A DNA stretch of 64,000 nucleotides, taken from NCBI RefSeq assembly GCF_030463565.1, contig NC_134649.1, positions 134,001 through 198,000 on the forward strand, given 5' to 3'. The notes beneath the pieces were generated by a model. The model ran no database searches, had not been told where the DNA came from, and saw only the letters and a list, made by a program, of their open reading frames with translations. Of the stretch, positions 12,001-24,100 are shown in pieces. Source of the stretch: Pelecanus crispus (taxonomy: Eukaryota > Chordata > Aves > Pelecaniformes > Pelecanidae). Made by a program: the position numbers and the translations under genes. Each line of letters opens with the position of its first letter. Within the stretch, counting starts at the first letter, position 1.

Positions 12001-15000
12001 ATCTTGCTCTGAGTCTATATATTGCAGAATGGTGTCATAGGATTAAAATGCATCTACAAACATAAGAGATTCATTGCAAGGTTGTCCCAAAGGTCGCTGT
12101 GGAAGACAAATGATCAAGATGGAGCCTTTAAGACAGCAAGAGAGAGACAATTCCAGCTGATGGTTCTCTCTGAGAGACTGATAAGTTAATATTGGAGATG
12201 GTTTTGGAAATATATTCCTACACCAACTGGGGAGAACTGCTGTGGAGGCTCTACCTTGAGCTTGTCTGTGCAGAAGTAGGCAAATGACTTGAGCGACATT
12301 GCAGAGAACAAAGGACCAATTAAGTTGGACTGTTTTCTTGCCTTAGGAGAAGCGAGGTGAAAAGAAATTGGTCTTCTAGCTTAGTTGGTTAAAAAAAAAA
12401 AAAATCCCCAAGTTCAAGCAGTAGGATAGATTTGAAAGGGGTGGGGGTAGGTGTAGAACCAAACCAAGTGGTTAATGTGGCAGAAAAGTTGTGGGTTCAA
12501 AGATCTAGCTCAGTCCTAGGAAAAGGGCTGTTAGTGACAGTCATTTACATAGCAAGTACTTCTGGTTTTCACTGATACCACAGCACTATCATATCAAGTG
12601 TTTATGCTGTAACTGTACTTGCAATAGTAATCCTGTACCTTGGTACTTGTACTTTGAGACCTCCTCAACTTCACATTCCTTGCCAGACCCGAGATGGCAC
12701 TGCCTGGACAGCCCTTCTGCCCCACTGTACTGGAAGGGGTCTGCACTTCTCCAAATGGTATTCCTGTTTATTGTCCAAAACACACTTCTCATTGCTGCAC
12801 AGGCTCCATCCTAAAAAACCAGGAGGACACTTTTGCAGCAGAGCTACATCGACTCAAGCAACAACCACTCTTTAGTTTGGTGGACTTTGAATCAGTGGTT
12901 GACTGGATACGGAGCACTGTTGCTGAGGTAAGGATCCTAGGAAGGATAACTGCTATACAGGCTGAGGAGCTCTTCAGTTTTGTGAATGACTGGGAAAAGA
13001 AGGGGGGGTCATTAGAACCAGCGATTGAACAAGCATGTGAAGACAGGTGGCTTTCATGTTATTACGGGGCTCAGAGCTTCACGTTACCCCAACTTCTAAT
13101 GACAAAAGGACATTAACAAATACTATTCACTTTCATGGGGGAAAGAAGGGAATTTTTTTTTCTTTTTAAATTTATTTTTTATTTCACTTGAAACATGTCA
13201 GAACTTTTCATCTTGCTTTCGGCATAATAGATAGCACCTCACTGGACACATTCTTTGCTTTGGCGATTTTTAATCTTCTTTTTTAATTTCGGGTGTGGGG
13301 GAACCTGCGAAGATGGGGAGGTTAGAGAAGTGAAGGGTGCTAGGGTGGAACCGATTTCATAAGAATTTGCTTATTTTTTGTCATGTGTCTTCATGTTTCT
13401 TGGGCAGAGTTTCTTGCTGTATACATCAAGAGTGTTCTGACTAGTAGCATGGGCTGCCCTCACACAGGATTCTTGGTGTGTTCTCTTGTGCTTTATATAG
13501 CATTTTACATAGATGCTTTTTTGTATGCATCGCAAGTATTTCAAGACAGCTACTGGTCTCATTGAATGGGTTTAGATAAATCTGAGGGGAGGTTTCTTTT
13601 GTTTTGTTTGTTTTTTGTTTCCTCACTAGCATCTTTGGAAACTGATGGTGGAGGAATCAGATTTACTAGGACAACTGAAGGTAATGTAGCTGCTAGCTTG
13701 TTTTTGCTAAAGCAGCTTAAATTTTTTTCTTTCTTTCTTTCTTTCTTTTTTGATGGCTCTTTCCCCTTAAATACTTTACTGTCTTAGATTCCGTGCTTTC
13801 TTCTTTTAGGTAAAGCTGGTTTCGTTTTCCAGGTGTGAAGAACGGGCACAGAGTGATAGAACTTGGTCAGAGACAGAGTTAGAGGGGTTATGGGATTTGC
13901 ATCTTGAAGCAAAGGCAGTGTAGACCTTTTGGGCACTGGATGAAATTCATAGCTCTCCAGCTGTGTTTTGAAATGGCAGAAGTTGTCCAAGCAATAATAA
14001 AAATGGATGCTTTTAGCTAGGATGCTTAAAATTTCTGCTCATTTTTTGATACACTTATAACACAAAAAATTTATCTCCACAGATTATAAAAGACTTTTAT
14101 CTTTTGGGAAGAGGTGAGCTGTTTCAGGCCTTCATTGACACTGCACAGCACATGTTAAAAACACCACCTACGGCTGTAACTGAACATGGTGAGTGTTGCA
14201 TGTTCACTTACCAAACTGTCCTTGATGTGGTATAGCAGGAAATGGTTAACCACATCCAGTGCAGAAGAGCTCTATCTTATCCTCTAGATGATGATGTTAG
14301 TTTTGAAAGAACAGCACTTGTGAGTTAGAATGTCTTCATGGAGTGAGACTTTCAGATGGCAGGTTTCTCTCCTTATTTGAAACTGGAATTAAATGAAAAT
14401 AGTGGAAATAGCGTTAGTGTTGTCTTTTATGGTCGAGCGTAAATAGTTAATGGATGCAAAACTAGGACTAGCTGTATCATCTTGTGTTAATATCTGTGCT
14501 CTCTTGTTGTCAGATGTCAACGTTGCATTTCAGCAGTCTGCTCATAAGGTACTGTTAGATGATGACAACCTTCTTCCTCTGCTTCACTTAACCATTGAGT
14601 ATCATGGAAAGGAGCATAAAGGTATCAACTTGCATTTTTAGTAGTGAGTTAAGAGGGGAGATGATGACCTGTTTTCAAGACCTATTACTTAGCCTTCTCT
14701 GAAGTTAAAGAAATACTAGCTTTGTTCCCTTTGCAGCCCTGTGTGATTGGCCTAGCCTGCTTTGGCTCTTCTTACTCTGTTCTTTCCCCTTTTCTTCCTT
14801 GCCATGGTTGTCTTGACTGAGAAGATGACTTAATTCAGCACCTCATTTGCTTTCAGATACTTCTCAGACTCGTGAAGGGCCTTCCCGGGAGTTATCGCCA
14901 CGTGAAGCCCCCGCATCTGGATGGGCAGCTCTGGGCCTTTCTTACAAAGTTCAATGGCCACTGCACATTCTCTTTACTCCTGCTGTTCTGGAGAAGTAAG

Positions 15001-18000
15001 TACTAGGTATGGTCTGTGTATATTCATCTATAGGTTCCTTTATCTCAGGCACTCACTAATATTTGGGGTTTTTTTTCCTCTCTGTGGAGAGAAAGGTAGA
15101 GCTATAATACTTTAGCTTGCTCCTTGAACCTTAAAATTACTTTTTCCACTTACTCATATTGAGTGTATTTGTAATGACAGCACGACCCGCAAAATGCGGA
15201 CAGATCTGCACTGTTTAACGAACAGGGCTACTTTGACAAAACATTGTCAGCTCTTCCCTCCTTACGGTAAAATTAACTTTGTATTTTTTAGGTCAGTAAC
15301 CAATACAAGCAGAAATCTGCTACTCCGAGATGGGCCATCACCTGACCTACCCTGTCTGTTGGCAGGCAGCCACCTCCTGTTTCTTTTTCCAGTCTTGCGT
15401 TGTTATGTATGTTCTCCAGTACCTGCACCCAAGGAAGATTTTCATCTTAAACAATTTTGTATTTTTTTTGGCTGTAGGTACAATGTTGTGTTCAAATACC
15501 TGCTGAGTGTGCGACGAGTCCAGGCTGAGCTACAGCACTGCTGGGCTCTCCAGATGCAACGCAAACACCTGAAATCTAACAGAACTGATGCCATCAAGTG
15601 GCGTCTGAGGGATCACATGGCTTTCCTTGTGGACAATCTTCAGTATTATCTGCAGGTCAGGATTACAGAGAAAGGTAAACTGTATCAGTTAATCAGGAAC
15701 TGGCAGAAATTCACGGAGGGAGCACTGAAGTCCTCTCTCTCAGGGTTCAGATTCTTTGTACCATAAGGAAATCGAGATTTCCTTTGGAACAAGTCCAGAA
15801 CTTTCTTTGAGTTCCCAGACTTAGTGCTACAATTATAAAGTTTCCAGACTTTTGAATCAGTGAGTGTTACTGGCAGTGCAGTAGTTTTGGCTCTCTAATG
15901 CTACTAAGCATTTGTGAGAAGCCACAGTCATCTCTGAAGTAGCATCATTAAGATACCATCCTGGCTTCTTCCCTTGCCCGTTTAAGTGAACTCCAGTTTG
16001 AGTTAAGTGACAAGTTGTTGTTTTGGGTTTTTGTTGGTTTTGTTTGGGTTTGGTTTTTTTTTAAGAATTGAAAGAAGCCATATTCTGACCAAGTAAAAAA
16101 GACTTTTCAAATGTAAATACCAGTTACTAGTAGCATGATTTTGTGAGAATTACGTATCATTTTGTTAATAGCCATAACAGCGGAATTGAGGGGGACTGGC
16201 TTTCTAGCTTCTCCAGAGTATCTGGCTGAGCTTTTGCACTGCAGCTTTTGCCGTGACATTCGAGATAGTATCTCCCAGTGTAAAATTCAGAGATGACTAC
16301 AATCAAATACCTTTGTTTACATGCTAGCTATACACTTTTTTCAGTAGTTAATGTTAAAGAAAGTGAACATTTCCCTTTCTACTTAGGTAATACTTAGGCA
16401 TCAAAAATTGTTTCCCCCCCCATTACGTACTACTGTTGTGTATAATTACCCATTCAGGAGGCAGAGAGAAGGTGATCCTCAGCCTCTAAGCTAAGAGTAG
16501 CAAGAAGGAAAAGTAAGTTTCTTACACAAAACTTGTGGCTAGTCTGAAGTACTGCCATTCCTCAAGATACTAATGAGATTTCTTTACCTATCCATCAGGT
16601 GGATGTACTGGAATCTCAGTTCTCACAGCTTCTGCAGCAGATAAATGCCACACGAGATTTTGAGAGTATACGATTGGCTCATGATCATTTCTTAAGTAAT
16701 CTGTTGGCTCAGTCTTTCATCCTCCTAAAACCTGTAAGTAGGTCTTGTTTTCACCTTTTCCTCCAAATTCTCCAACTGCCCTTTTTGAACAGGTATGACA
16801 AACCATATCTTAAAACAAATTGGTCATAATATCCTGCAGAGTACAGACTACAATTCTAGGAATAAAGCAGGTATAAACTAGAACAGATAATTGAATTAAG
16901 ATCGCTTAATTTACAGTTGGTGAGTGTGGATGCTGCATTCCTGGCAATTTTAAATCAAGATTATTCCAGTGTTCAGTTAACCTTATTAACTTAAATTTTG
17001 TTGCTCACAGGCAATTTTATTAAAGAAGTACTAATTAGTGTAGTGCTGGGAACTGTATTCCTGGGGACTCATTCTGAAATGCATTAGATTAGGAAAAATT
17101 CCCTCTCTTACATACACTTAGAGGATAAAAATAGTTGAGATGTTACTGACTGGACTTTAAGGGTGTTTTTTGTTGTTGTTGTTTTAGTCAAAAATATGTT
17201 ACAGTGTTGTGGGTGTTTTTATTAAACATGTAGCCTCACAAAAACATTCCCAAAGAAGGTTGGTGTCAATGAAACACGGTGATACCACAGGTCTTGTCTG
17301 TTTCACTATTTTTCTCAGTCTATGAGGCTATAGCATAAAGGTGGCAGAATACTAATTACCCCATATGGAACTTTTAAGTGTTCCAGTAGTTATGTCTGTG
17401 AGGCATTTGGGCTTTCCTAACACTCCTAAATGCAAGTTACCTTGACCAAAATTCCAAGTTTTGTGAACAGTGAAACCAAGGCCTTGAACCACAGGTCTTG
17501 CTGTTCTTTATTCTTCCTTCTCAATCCCAAAGCTGCAATGATGGCCTGCTGGTTGCATAGGGAAGCCGATGCTCAACTTCTGTGCCTATGTGGATGGCTC
17601 GTGCCAGTCGCCATTTCCCCACTAATGTCTGCAAAAGGTTGGGGGTGGGGGGAAAAGATGCGGCATCATAACGTTTAAGTCCTTTTTCTGTAGAAAACCT
17701 TATGAAAATGCTACAGGTGCTTTAATGTCTTCCCTACTAATTGAAAAACATGGTATCGGCAACATCTTGATTATGAATGCTGCAACTTTTCAGGTACTAA
17801 GAACAGCTTTCTCTGGGTTTGAGCTCTGTTTAAACTACTATCTTGTACTTCTATCCCATGCAGGTTTTCCACTGCTTAAATGAAATTCTGGATCTTTGTC
17901 ACAGTTTTTGTTCTCTGGTCAGTCAGAACCTGGGCCCATTAGATGAACGGGGAGCTGCACAACTCAGTATTTTGGTGAAGGTGAATCTGTGTTTATATGG

Positions 18001-18893
18001 ACCTATTCTTCTCCCATGCAAACATTTGCTTAAGCAGTCATCGTGGCTTTAACAGCTATAGAGCAGGAGTGAGTTTAAGCTGAGACCTTCTATATGAGTG
18101 CTTGCAATGATTTTAATTAATCAACTGTTCCGAGTCAGAAATTCTATGTGCACAGAGAGAAGGAATGTGGGCAGATATGCAGAAATTACCCTATTGGAAT
18201 AGAAAGGAGGTGGATATCAGCTTGTGCCTCTACCCCTCCTTTTGGATACCTAACACCTAATAATTCTCGTGGCTGACAGCTTACCTTATACTGGACCACA
18301 CGCGTCACTTCTGTTGCAGTGATTCTTTTCTTCAGGCTGTTAAAGGATTGTTTAGGCAGGAACAGAGATGAAAAGCTTGCTTTCGCTCTTGAGAGTGCCA
18401 GAACTGACTTCTTCTAATTTGTAGGGATTCAGTCGTCAATCATCACTTCTCTTCAAGATTCTCTCTAGCGTTCGCAACCATCAGATAAACTCTGACTTAG
18501 CTCAACTGCTGCTACGCTTGGATTATAACAAATACTACACCCAGGCTGGAGGAACTTTAGGCAGGTAGGAATATCTTCAGGTTGCTTGTAGCGCTATCCT
18601 GAGGTAACTTTAAGTACAAAGTGATCTAAATGATCGTAAGTAATTTTTATTGATTGCGTAAGCCAAAATAATTAGAAGTAAAGTCTTGCTAAATACCATG
18701 ACAGAAAAGTAACAAACCAGCATGAGTTAATTTTTGGTTTTCATACGCTTTCTCCTCTTCAGGTTTGTTTTGCATGAAGTTGAACTAGCTGCTAGCTCAT
18801 ATTGGCTGAAAAATGCTGATGTGGGTTGATAAAGGGCGTTCCTTTCAACATGTAGTTAATATTGTACCCTTTTCTTGCAGTTTTGGGGTTTAA
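5917..18893 (+). CDS. TUBGCP4: TUBGCP4, gamma-tubulin complex component 4 (complete, 18 coding exons)
   Basis: Joined exons: 5917-5994, 6069-6197, 6753-6875, 7366-7419, 7874-7930, 8515-8594, 9272-9473, 11476-11641, 12803-12927, 13630-13680, 14083-14188, 14514-14621, 14857-14995, 15478-15655, 16599-16733, 17864-17980, 18425-18564, 18881-18893. All junctions are GT-AG with matching phase. The total is 2001 nt, or 666 residues, against about 667 in human. The protein is a core GCP of the gamma-tubulin ring complex at centrosomes. Its N-terminal GRIP1 half packs against neighbouring GCPs and its C-terminal GRIP2 half (about residue 345 on) binds gamma-tubulin. Clear signatures are [14 protein letters not shown] at the start, the acidic loop after QPEEDDDD (exon 7), IEYHGKEHK (exon 12) and [15 protein letters not shown] near the end. 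The last residues are SFGV; I recall SFGM in human. There are no stops or frameshifts, and the gene looks functional. It converges on TP53BP1. Confidence 0.96.
9474..11475 (+). other. TUBGCP4: TUBGCP4 intron 7, the longest intron of the gene
   Basis: About 2 kb between consensus donor GTAAGA and acceptor GACAG. No repeat family, RNA gene or extra exon was recognised. A short poly-A run occurs near 11140. The other long introns (9-10, 14-15, 15-16) are similar and hold only simple repeats. Confidence 0.6.
13729..13750. repeat. (TTTC)n simple repeat in TUBGCP4 intron 10
   Basis: A run of TTTC tetramers about 50 bases after the exon 10 donor, ending in a T run. No function inferred. Confidence 0.8.
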
Positions 18894-19721
18894 GCACTAA
18901 GACCTGGTCATCAGGCTGTGACCAATAACACATCAAGCAGTGGAGACTGGTGCTCTTGGAGAGTTTGCACACAACCGAATTTTTCTTTGTAGCTGGCTCT
19001 TGCCTGGTGAACCACTGTTTCAGAAGGAATTGGCAGGAAGTGCCACTTATATGAGGCTGCCCAGTGACTGCAGAAAGCTACTCCATTTTTTCTGAACTAG
19101 TAGAAAACCCATGCTTTCTGCAGCCCTGCATAAAACTTATAAATGCTTCTAGGAGGCAGTCTGTGCCTCTTCAGAAAGTGAAAAAGCAACAAGGATTATG
19201 ATGTCTTGACTCTTCAGCTGGACTATGATCCCTTGCAAGTTGGGAGTATGGAGGAAGTAGTCTATTGTTCTTGACTATGAATGAAGCTTTGCCTGTATTC
19301 AGAAGTTCCACTTGTACAGTAAACTGATCTACAGCACACAGTCTCTGCTAATCAAATCCATACCTCCAGGTAAATGAAACAACTGCAATAGCAGTTTGAG
19401 GTAAAGGGGGAGGGAAGAAGGAATAGATTTTAAGAATCTCTTCTCATACAGTGCACTGTTCTAGCATAGCTGTATAGGCAAAGGAGCCACTAGTGGTCTC
19501 ACATGCTTTCTCTATGAAAATATATTTTGTGTGCTAAAATTACGCACATCAAGACAGAAGTAGGAGCTTTGCCCTATTCAAAGTACAAAGCTCCCTCTCC
19601 TGGCATAGAAGTGCGCTAGAACTAAAACTAAGGAGAAACTTAACTAGGATGCCAGCTCTAAATGTACTGTTTTAATTCAAGACTATTTAGAATGCTACTA
19701 GTGACTATCCTACTGCACTGA

Positions 19722-19727
19722 AATAAA
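19722..19727 (+). terminator. TUBGCP4: Poly(A) signal AATAAA for TUBGCP4
   Basis: This is the first canonical AATAAA downstream of the TUBGCP4 stop codon, about 830 bases into the 3'UTR. Cleavage is expected 10-30 bases later. Confidence 0.65.
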
Positions 19728-21041
19728 ACCATCTTGTCATGCAATTATGTGGAATATTGTCAATGTCTGCACCCAAGTGCAAAGGGACTAGAGTGGCACA
19801 GCATCCTATTTCAATGAAAAGCAGTATCTTGCAGGAACTTCTTGCATGTTACTAAGCCTCCCTGGCCTTGTGATAACAGACAATCTTGGATAAATGGCAG
19901 AAGAGAGCCCTCCAGTCTGTCACTGGGGTGTGGTATCAGGTTTCCCAATTGGAACACAAAGGCTGCCAGGAAATCAGCCTTCCCCTCAAAGGGTTGGTAT
20001 TTTTAGTGTCCAAAGCTGCAGATCTCAAGAAAGTTACATTTCTTTGGGGGAGGGGGACAGGGGAAGGTCTCTGCACTCACTCAGGAAGACACAGTAACAA
20101 CAGACAGCAAGTAGAAGGCCTGGCATCTTCAATGCACTACAGCCGTTCATGGCAGGACTATGCCTGATGCAAAGTTTAAAAGCCTGTGACCGTGAAAAAA
20201 GCTAGAAAACTGGAGAGGGGGTGTTGAAGTTTGGATGTGGGATTTACAGACTAACACAGTCAGAAGGTGACTGAACACGGACATTATAGCAGAAAAAAAC
20301 AGCATAAAGAAAAACTTGGGCTTTTGAAGCAGGGGCCTAAAGACTGTATGAGCCTGGGCTGAGTATCCCTCTGGCCTATAGCATTGCTAGAGTGAAGAGC
20401 TCTCAAACTCAGCTTTTGCCTTTATGCCAGTTGACTGCTAAGATAAGGTGCCTGCCTGGCTGTGCATGCAGCAGCTCAGAAGCAGATAATTTAGCCAATT
20501 ACCATTTAAACAAAGATACACAGCACGCACTTACATACGCTTTGTACCTCAGTCTCCCAGCAGTTTAGTTGTCCTAGGTCTCTGTGTCTATATCTCTACT
20601 TACGTAGTGCCAGTCTGCACTAAGGCAGGTTAATACCTATATAGTCACAACAGGGAAAAAAAGAGAGGTAGCTGAAACAAAATGGCAGTTTGTCCTAGAA
20701 ATTCTTACCAGTCACTTCAGCAACATCTTGATGAAATTAATGGAAAATACCAACATCAGGCTGGAGGAGTACACAACATACCATTCTTCCAACAAACAGA
20801 AGTGCTGCTGCTGCCACCCTGAACTTGGTCATAGGGTATTCACTTCTGCAAGTAAAGGCTGCCAGTTGAGAACACCTTTCCCTTCCTTGGTAATTGACTT
20901 TGCGCTGAGGTCAGCCTTTACTGAAAGTAGAATATTAATGTAAGCATTTCTTTTCTCTCTGCCCTCCTTCTCTGGAGGCACGACCCTGGAATAAGTTTAG
21001 AGAAATGAGGAGTCACAGCAGCTAGCACAAGAGATTGAACA

Positions 21042-21047
21042 TTTATT
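21042..21047 (-). terminator. TP53BP1: Poly(A) signal AATAAA for TP53BP1
   Basis: TTTATT on the plus strand reads AATAAA on the minus strand, about 130 bases after the TP53BP1 stop codon. It implies a short 3'UTR ending near 21025 and leaves about 1.3 kb between the two convergent transcripts. Confidence 0.65.
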
Positions 21048-21175
21048 TCATCATAAAAGTCCAGCAGATAAAACTATATACAGTATTCCATGCACACTGT
21101 CCAATTACACAAACATTTAAAACCTGATTAAAACACAGTCTGCACAACAGTGGGACAGCAGGGCAAAGTTTTAGT

Positions 21176-24100
21176 TTAGTGGGGGACATAGTCATGTTTA
21201 TATTTTGGATGCTTGTTGTAGCCTACTCTCTCCCCAGCAATAAGGCTCTGGATCACCCACTCTTGCGAGACAACAGGCAGCCGTAAAGCTTCTGCACACT
21301 TCAAGACACCAGCTGGGCAGGAGAAATCAGTCACCACCACATCATAAACACCCAAAGCAATATCTGCACAGGAGGAAAGACAGGTATCTGTCAGGTGAAA
21401 AAAAGAAAAAGGATCTCTGCAGCAGCAGATCAGCGTGTTTCACCACTATGAATCTCTATTCCATGTCCTCTCTTTCCTAGCCAGTGAATTCTAAGACATG
21501 CTCTACAGCAACACTGCATCTTGCAAGTAAAATATTCCCTCTATCCAGATAGAAATTAACAGAAAACCAGTAGCCAATGTTACAGGCCGGACTAGATAAC
21601 CATGAGCCCTGACCTCAGGCTGTGAGTGCCAGGGCCTACATCCCATATGGAGAGGGAGAGACAGCTGAGTTCAGAAGGACAAGGATGCACAATTTTAGCG
21701 GCCGACAGAAGGCCCAGGAGCAACTCTTGCCTATTTTTCACTTTCAACATAGGCTGAAAGCTGATGGCTTGTGTCCTGGAATTGCTGCAACCATCGTCTT
21801 CTCTGGCGTAATCTTCTAGACTACATTCAAGCAGAGAGCTAGTGTCTGCACTTTGCCTTCCTTTATGCTTATAGACAACCTTGTAAGCCATCCTAAATGC
21901 TTTTAAACCATACTTTAGACCACAGTGGCATGGTATTCCCAGCTACTAGGCCTGAGAAATTGGTCAATGAGTACCTTTGTTGTGAGCATTTGAGTAATGC
22001 TGTTTAACAGATGCTGCTCCCCCTGTCATGAGGATTTCAGACCACAGATCCAGGAAGTTCTGCTGCTGGTCTGACACCAGGAGAACCTTCAGGTTATGGA
22101 ATGGGTTTTCTCGTGGGTGCCTGTAGAATAAAGAAGAGAAAGGCAGACTGCTAAGAATATCTAGTAGTCTGAGACTTTATTTGAGGACCATTATCTACTT
22201 CTAGTCACCTGGTTGGCTCCCATATTGGTCCTTTGAATATCTTGCATACAACGACCTGCTCTCTTACCACCCCTCCTGAAATACTTGGAACAATTATCCT
22301 CTGTTTATAGATAGTAAAACAGAGCTAGAGAACATTGGTGGGGTGTGTAAATCCAAAGTTAGGCTAAGCTCCTCCTCAATCCTGAACCATCTTTTCTGTG
22401 CAGATGCAAAATGCCTCCGCTTTGAAAGGGCTCAGCAGGCAGGCATCAGTCTCCTGCCCACAGAGATTTACAAACTGTTTTTGTTTTCCCTTCACCTTGC
22501 CTGAGGAGGTGTCTGACCTGACAATTGTTCTCTCAGAACAGACCTACCAGATTAGACTCCATAGAATATGCAGAAGCTGGCTTCAAAACATACCAAAGGA
22601 AAAGGAAATTGCAGTAGTATTGCTCTCTTTTATCCATTTCTGAGCAATTAGAGAAGTCGGCCAGGTGTGTGGGAAGCCTTGCCTGAATTCAGTCTTCCTC
22701 ATGAGGAGACTGACATCTTTCTTACTTCCCAGGAGACTGTCTTTTTTATGTATATGGCACCCAAATGTACCCTGGTGTTAGAGGTCACTGTAAATCCAAG
22801 GAAAGAGATGCAGTGCTGTTCCTATATGCAAGGGAAAGCATGGGGAGCAGTACTAGGAACATTGTCAGTACCTGTAGTATTCAAGAGCCTCCCAACTGTA
22901 ACAATTCTCTCTCATTAAATCCTCAGCCTGTGGACTCAGATCATGGTTATTTAGCACTTACCATTCTAGCAATTTTTGCTCCTGGAGGCTATAACCAGCT
23001 GGCAAAAGGTAATTCCGATAATTTTGAAGCTGGTTAGCATGACAGCTATCATGGACCCAGATATGAGACACACAAGGGATCCCTCTGGCAAGGCACAGCA
23101 AGTATTTCCGAGTTCGACAATGCTGGTCCGCAATTAAAAGACACTGATATGCTGCATTACACTTAAAGAGAGATAAAAAGACATGTAAACAGGAGACAGT
23201 GCAAAAAAACCCAGAAGTTATCCTGCTGCTAAACACTTTAAAGAAGAAAACAAATGAAACCCTGATTTTCACAGCCATATTACGTGAAAGGTGAACTAGA
23301 TAAACAGATTCTGAAATTAGGAGTACCTATAATAAGCACCTATTCTAAGCCATGCAGTTCACAGGCAAAAACTCTGCCTAGTAGTTTTTGTATCATAACC
23401 ATATCTTCCAGTTCAGACAAAGGAGAAGATTCACCTTTTAGTTTAAGACTCAGTAAGTCACTAGAGAAGACTCTGCATCCTCAGGCAAGATGCTCCAAGA
23501 ACAATTTACCCCCTCTATTAAAAATCTAAATTTAAGTAAAAGCGACACTAAATGAAATTAGTTGTCCAAGTAGATCTGGTAAGTGAAGAGTGAGGAGCTC
23601 TACCTCTAAGCGTTCTGAGGCACAGACCTGATGTAAGACCACATCTGGAGTATTGCATCCACTCCTAGGTTCTGCAGTACAACAAAACCACAAGACGTAC
23701 TGGAGCAGGCCCAGCCAAGGGCCGCTAAGATATCTAGGCATTGGAGCATCTGACATACAAGAAGAGGCTAAGAGAGCCTCAGCTTGTTTAAGCTCAAGAA
23801 GGGAAGGCTTGGGTGGTCTTATCAATGCATATTCATGACTGATAGGAGGGTGTACAAAAGATGGAGCCAGACTCTTCTCAGTGTTATCCACTAAAAGGAC
23901 AAGAAGCAACAGGTACAAATTGAAATACAGGAAATTCTTTTTTTTTTTTTTTTTAAAAAAAGGGGGTGGTCAAACATGGGATCAAGTTGCCCAGATACGT
24001 TGTGGAGTTTCCATCCTTGAGGATACTCAAAACCCAAGTGGATAAGGACCTAAGCAATCTGCTCTATTTCATCCAGCTTTCAGCAGGGCGCTTGGACAAG

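Larger units (their letters stand above)
18894..21175. other. Convergent 3' region of TUBGCP4 and TP53BP1
   Basis: TUBGCP4 3'UTR starts at 18894 on the plus strand. TP53BP1 3'UTR lies to the right on the minus strand. The part between the two poly(A) signals (about 19745-21025) has no gene I recognise. Short open frames occur but show no family likeness. Confidence 0.7.

Noticed and set aside
23532-23918. Minus-strand frame of 128 codons in TP53BP1 intron 24
   Set aside because: It is the antisense of the CR1 3' end and has no coding significance.
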